From Alphaproteobacteria bacterium (lineage in GTDB: Bacteria > Pseudomonadota > Alphaproteobacteria > UBA9655), in assembly GCA_019749915.1 (NCBI GenBank), contig JAIEPE010000014.1, positions 1 through 41,295 on the forward strand: DNA of 41,295 nucleotides, in the 5' to 3' direction. Within the stretch, counting starts at the first letter, position 1; each line of letters opens with the position of its first letter. Made by a program: the position numbers and the translations under genes. The notes under the pieces are model-generated. The model was not told the origin of the DNA, did not search any database, and saw only the letters and a program-made list of their open reading frames with translations. Positions 40,940-41,295 of this stretch are shown here, in pieces.

Positions 40940-41295
40940 ATGAGAAACAGCTTATTCTTTTGGGCAATTAGGAGCATGTTTTTGTTTCTATTTTTAATAA
41001 TTGCCCCAGTAGTAAATGCTGAAGATGTCCTATCACTAGATCAGTTAATAGAAATAGCTCTTCAAAACAACAAAGCTTTAAAAGTTGCAAAACACAATGT
41101 TGATATTGCTAAAGCTCGCTTAATGCAGGCAGGTCAATACCCCAATCCTAGACTTAACCTATTAAATAGTGATGATAGTTTGTTAACAGACGAAGGAGAG
41201 TATGCAAGAAGTGTTGGAATCAGCCAAGAATTTCCAGTGGCGGGTCGTATTGGAAATCAAGAAAATGTAGCTCAAATAGATATTGAAATCGCCTC
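40940..41295 (+). CDS. TolC/CzcC-type outer-membrane efflux protein, 3'-truncated
   Basis: The frame opens with ATG at 40940 and runs off the window after 118 codons. It begins with a signal peptide (FLFLFLIIAPVVNA, cleavage after VNA), then LSLDQLIEIALQNNKALKVAKH, the usual TolC-family first helix, KARLMQAGQYPNPRLNLLNS, and ISQEFPVAGRIGNQ. The QYPNP and QEFPVAGRIG features resemble CzcC-like members that pair with heavy-metal RND pumps, whose genes would lie downstream outside the window. The substrate is inferred only from that resemblance. Confidence 0.88.
   Translation, partial: MRNSLFFWAIRSMFLFLFLIIAPVVNAEDVLSLDQLIEIALQNNKALKVAKHNVDIAKARLMQAGQYPNPRLNLLNSDDSLLTDEGEYARSVGISQEFPVAGRIGNQENVAQIDIEIA

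Noticed and set aside
1-41295. CRISPR array, transposase, prophage, toxin-antitoxin pair or rRNA operon
   Set aside because: I looked for spaced direct repeats, DDE or integrase motifs, phage genes and rRNA signatures in the translations and sequence and saw none.

Overview
The window looks like a chromosomal segment of a moderately AT-rich alphaproteobacterium. Evidence is the large (about 1600-residue) NAD-dependent glutamate dehydrogenase, the gene order phoH-ybeY-corC-lnt-metK, an Hda-type DnaA homologue beside a DUF2066/pgsA/permease group, a 6S RNA directly before the 5-formyltetrahydrofolate cyclo-ligase gene, and a recR-ybaB-dnaX-SRP RNA block. Gene content and a GTCATTGCGAG-type dispersed repeat would suit a host-associated lineage such as Holosporales/Rickettsiales-like bacteria; that placement is inference.

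Layout. 1-2302: the 3' part of groEL with a clear terminator, one small exported Cys-containing protein, then about 430 bp without a gene. 2303-4977 (minus): recR, ybaB, dnaX and SRP RNA. dnaX is split into two frames at a run of ten A and carries what looks like a programmed -1 frameshift signal (gamma/tau). 4993-10108 (minus): uracil-DNA glycosylase, two prepilin-like genes separated by a palindromic repeat that is read into the second one, then a TVP38 / MerA-like flavoprotein / CDP-alcohol phosphatidyltransferase group. 10179-11846 (plus): two apparently exported methionine sulfoxide reductases and a SixA phosphatase. 11785-14740 (minus): DUF2066, pgsA, AI-2E/PerM permease, hda. 14775-16594 (minus): NamZ-like hydrolase, 6S RNA, cyclo-ligase. 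16601-21519 (minus): phoH, ybeY, corC, lnt, metK.

21780-27329: an MHS-type MFS transporter (plus), a small Cys-rich exported protein (minus), then ssb, gyrA and coaD (plus). GyrA has an unusual quinolone-determining loop. 27326-35196: a LysE-type exporter (minus), tRNA-Gly(GCC), a polysaccharide deacetylase, the NAD-glutamate dehydrogenase and hemW. 35162-39679: a divergent pair of an LpoA-like lipoprotein and rsmI, followed by yraN, a BON lipoprotein and a ComM/YifB ATPase. 39747-41295: an ExoD-like membrane protein (minus), an AT-rich gap with a perfect 18-bp palindrome, and the start of a TolC/CzcC-type outer-membrane efflux gene cut by the window edge.

Most of the window is ordinary housekeeping. 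I found no CRISPR array, prophage, transposase, toxin-antitoxin pair or recognisable novel defence system. The observations most worth checking are the dnaX recoding site, the GyrA loop, the repeat fused in frame to a prepilin leader, and the loss of two Fe-S cysteines in the uracil-DNA glycosylase.
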